Source: Bacteroidota bacterium
GTDB lineage: Bacteria > Bacteroidota > Ignavibacteria > SZUA-365
Assembly: GCA_014860565.1 (NCBI GenBank)
Contig: JACZJN010000128.1
Location: 1-64,000 of the forward strand
Direction of reading: 5' to 3'
Length of the DNA stretch: 64,000 nt
Below are positions 61,712-64,000 of the stretch, piece by piece (within the stretch, counting starts at the first letter, position 1; each line of letters opens with the position of its first letter). Made by a program: the position numbers and the translations under genes. The notes beneath the pieces are model-generated. The model was not told the origin of the DNA. It saw nothing but the letters and a program-made list of their open reading frames with translations, and did not search any database.

Positions 61712-63361
61712 ATGGCAACCATTACCCCAAAACGTCTCTCCGCGCTCCTGTTTGTGCTGCTGGCATTGATTCTTCTGCCTGCATTTCTGTACACCGGGTA
61801 CGAGATTTCGCGCCTCAACGTGAGCGAAGAAGAACTGACATCGGTGTACGGCCGGCAACTCGATGCCGTGCTCTTCTCGGTCAATCAATACGCGTGGGAT
61901 ATAACCGGCGGGTGGGTCAACATCCTCAGCTCCTCCACCGCTCCCTCCGTTGTCTCCGGCTTCGGTTCCGCACCGCGATCAACATCGCCGCGCACTGACA
62001 GGAATCTGCCCGATGTTCTTGCACACCAGCCGTCCATTCGCCTCGCCGCGATCATCGACACGCAGCTGGCCTTCCGCCGCACGATGTATCGCGCGCAGGA
62101 TGATAGTATCCCCATGATTATCGCCCAGTTGCGCGACAGTCTTTCGGTGCATCGGGAAACACTCTCCCGCCTCCTTCGCTACCAGGCGACCGGCTATCGG
62201 AAGAGCGAGCCTCTGCTTCTTCGCCGGAACGGAGCGCCAGCGATTCTTGCCCTGCTCGCCCCGATCGCGGATGCCGACGATGAAAACGTTTTCTCTCTGC
62301 TCTGCATAGATTCCGATGTTTTTGTTGCCACGGTCCTTTCCGAGAAGCTGAAGGAAATCGCGGGAAGCGAGTTCATCCTCACGTGCAGCGAATCCACGAC
62401 CGGTCGCGTGATCACAACCACGGCCCCGGTTGACAAGGTCAGTCATGTTTACCAGCGTCGCAGCTTATGGCTCTTTCCTGATTTCATAATCGGTATTCGC
62501 CTCCGCGGCAAGACAGTACAGGAGCTCGCGCGCGAGCGCTTTGTCTCAACCGGCCTGCTCTTTGCAGCCGTGGACCTTCTCCTGGTACTGGGCGTGTGGT
62601 TCGTATACAGAAACCTGAAGCGCGAACTTCAGCTGGCTGAAATGAAAACGGATTTCGTCTCCAATGTCTCACACGAACTCAAAACGCCCCTCGCCCTTAT
62701 CCGCATGTATGCCGAGACGCTGGAGATGGGACGCATTGCAGACCCGGAAAAACAGCATGAATATCACAGCATCATTGTTCAGGAAACGGAACGTCTGACG
62801 CGATTGATCAACAACATCCTCACGTTCTCACGCATAGAGTCGGGAAAGAAAACATACACGAAAATCCGAACCGACCTCAACGCGGTGGTCTCCGATGTGA
62901 TGGGCGTCTACCGCTACCATCTCGAACAAAAGGGTTTTACGACTGCTGTCGATCTGCGCGAGGGACTGCCTCTCCTGGAGGCAGACGAGGAAGCCGTAGC
63001 AGAAGCCATCTTGAATCTGCTGGACAACGCAATGAAATACAGTCCGGACATCAAGGATATTGCAGTACGGACCTCATGCGATGAGAGGAGCGTATGGATC
63101 GAAGTCGAGGATCACGGCATGGGGATCGCGCTTCCTCAGCAGAAAAAGATTTTTGAAAAGTTTTATCGCGTCTCGGAAGGGCTCGTGCATACGGCAAAAG
63201 GCAGCGGACTCGGACTGGCGCTCGTGGAGCATATCATGCATGCGCATGGCGGACATATCGATTTGCGCAGCGTCCCGGGCGAAGGAAGCCGTTTCCGACT
63301 CGTTTTCCCCCTCTCCTCGAACAACGAAGGACCATCTCATGGCACACATTCTCGTCATTGA
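61712..63361 (+). CDS. Membrane sensor histidine kinase
   Basis: A 549-residue kinase. Two membrane helices (~11-29 and ~285-307) flank a ~255-residue periplasmic sensor with no recognised fold. HisKA has phosphoacceptor His321 in SNVSHELKTPLAL; HATPase_c has NLLDNAMKYS, EDHGMGI and GSGLGLALV. No HAMP is obvious between the second helix and HisKA. The gene overlaps its regulator by 23 bases. The start at 61712 has only GAGAA before it. Confidence 0.94.
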   Translation: MATITPKRLSALLFVLLALILLPAFLYTGYEISRLNVSEEELTSVYGRQLDAVLFSVNQYAWDITGGWVNILSSSTAPSVVSGFGSAPRSTSPRTDRNLPDVLAHQPSIRLAAIIDTQLAFRRTMYRAQDDSIPMIIAQLRDSLSVHRETLSRLLRYQATGYRKSEPLLLRRNGAPAILALLAPIADADDENVFSLLCIDSDVFVATVLSEKLKEIAGSEFILTCSESTTGRVITTTAPVDKVSHVYQRRSLWLFPDFIIGIRLRGKTVQELARERFVSTGLLFAAVDLLLVLGVWFVYRNLKRELQLAEMKTDFVSNVSHELKTPLALIRMYAETLEMGRIADPEKQHEYHSIIVQETERLTRLINNILTFSRIESGKKTYTKIRTDLNAVVSDVMGVYRYHLEQKGFTTAVDLREGLPLLEADEEAVAEAILNLLDNAMKYSPDIKDIAVRTSCDERSVWIEVEDHGMGIALPQQKKIFEKFYRVSEGLVHTAKGSGLGLALVEHIMHAHGGHIDLRSVPGEGSRFRLVFPLSSNNEGPSHGTHSRH

Positions 63362-64000
63362 AGATGAAGCGGACATGCGCCGCGGCCTGGTCGACAATCT
63401 GCATTTCGAGGGACATACCACGGCCGAAGCCGCTGACGGCAAGGAAGGCCTGGCACTCATTCTTTCCGCACCTTCAGACCTGATTCTCCTCGACGTCATG
63501 ATGCCGGGGATCAACGGCTTCGATGTCTGCCGGGCCGTTCGCGCACAGGGCATCGTCACTCCCATCATCATGCTTACAGCGAAAGGCGAGGAAATCGACC
63601 GTGTGCTCGGGCTGGAACTCGGCGCCGACGATTACATGACAAAGCCCTTCAGCCTGAGGGAACTGCTCGCGCGCGTCAAGGCCGTACTGCGGCGTACGCA
63701 GCGCAACGCCGCGCCCGCGGCCTCGTCTGTGTCGATCGGGAATCTCCTTGTCAATTTTCACGCATACTCGGCGACAGCGGCAGGACGGGATGTCGCCCTG
63801 ACGCACAAGGAATACGAGGTGCTGCGCTATCTTTACGAGCACCGGGGACAAACCGTGAGCCGCGACCAGCTTCTGCAGGATGTCTGGGGATACGACGAAT
63901 CCATCTCTTCACGCTCCATCGATAACTTCATTCTGAAACTCCGTCAGAAAATCGAGGACGACCCCGCGCATCCGAGGTGCATTCTCACCGTACACGGCAT
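63339..64000 (+). CDS. OmpR/PhoB-type response regulator, C-terminus cut by window edge
   Basis: 220 codons are visible. The receiver domain has acidic residues in VIEDEAD, phosphoacceptor Asp52 (LILLDVMMPG), LTAKGEE and the DDYMTKPF lysine. The C-terminal winged helix begins with VSIGNLLVNF and includes LTHKEYEVLRYLYEHRGQTV, RDQLLQDVWGYD and RSIDNFILKLRQKIEDDP. The start overlaps the kinase gene by 23 bases, marking a cognate pair. Only the last ~10-20 residues lie beyond the window. Confidence 0.95.
   Translation, partial: MAHILVIEDEADMRRGLVDNLHFEGHTTAEAADGKEGLALILSAPSDLILLDVMMPGINGFDVCRAVRAQGIVTPIIMLTAKGEEIDRVLGLELGADDYMTKPFSLRELLARVKAVLRRTQRNAAPAASSVSIGNLLVNFHAYSATAAGRDVALTHKEYEVLRYLYEHRGQTVSRDQLLQDVWGYDESISSRSIDNFILKLRQKIEDDPAHPRCILTVHG

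Overview
The window looks like a piece of chromosome (GC-rich by eye, genes densely packed on both strands) from an uncultured member of the FCB superphylum, most likely the Bacteroidota / Chlorobiota / Ignavibacteriota side. Four things point there. Three secreted proteins end in a type IX secretion (Por) C-terminal sorting domain. There is a 60-residue histone-H1-like Hc1 protein. The ATP synthase operon carries the F0 and alpha/delta/gamma genes but not beta and epsilon, as in green sulfur bacteria and relatives. HU-like DNA-binding domains sit next to membrane genes. No species can be named from the sequence alone.

Layout. 1-2209 is the end of an integrated element: an IS3-type transposase fragment, an orphan ORF with its own terminator, and a tyrosine recombinase directly downstream of a tRNA-Arg(CCU). 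2387-9277 holds a surface fibre-like S74 protein with a T9SS protein, an orphan PAS histidine kinase, a hotdog/patatin pair, the ribosome-rescue hydrolase ArfB and an O6-alkylguanine methyltransferase. 9395-16876 (minus) holds a two-lobed M16 zinc peptidase, an octaheme cytochrome c, a YgiQ radical SAM protein and a class II aldolase. 17015-25281 is mixed housekeeping: Hc1 protein, HhH-GPD glycosylase, M19 dipeptidase, SucC, a Ycf48-like T9SS protein, a 36-residue membrane ORF, a hydrolase, a glycosyltransferase and an SDR. A palindromic repeat family lies between the last two. 25306-30988 (minus) is the ATP synthase operon.

31160-33983 (minus) is a MoxR/RavA-type AAA+ ATPase with a VWA partner. 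Divergent from it, 34244-42174 (plus) is a tight seven-gene operon: a 998-residue TPR protein, an outer-membrane beta-barrel, two HU-like proteins (the second tethered to the membrane and carrying a tandem acidic repeat), then ExbB, ExbD and TonB. A nucleoid-type protein wired into a proton-driven envelope motor operon is the most unusual system here. It is followed by another T9SS protein.

43335-50981 (minus) holds an AddAB-like helicase-nuclease pair whose AddB keeps the four iron-sulfur cysteines, a dual-specificity phosphatase and an outer-membrane protein. 51081-64000 starts with a heptamer tandem repeat in front of a DoxX gene. It continues with a MATE transporter, TcdA and TatD, an ECF sigma / anti-sigma / PQQ-propeller lipoprotein cluster, a HicB-like ORF after an acyl-CoA dehydrogenase, an unrecognised membrane protein, and a two-component system whose regulator runs off the right edge.
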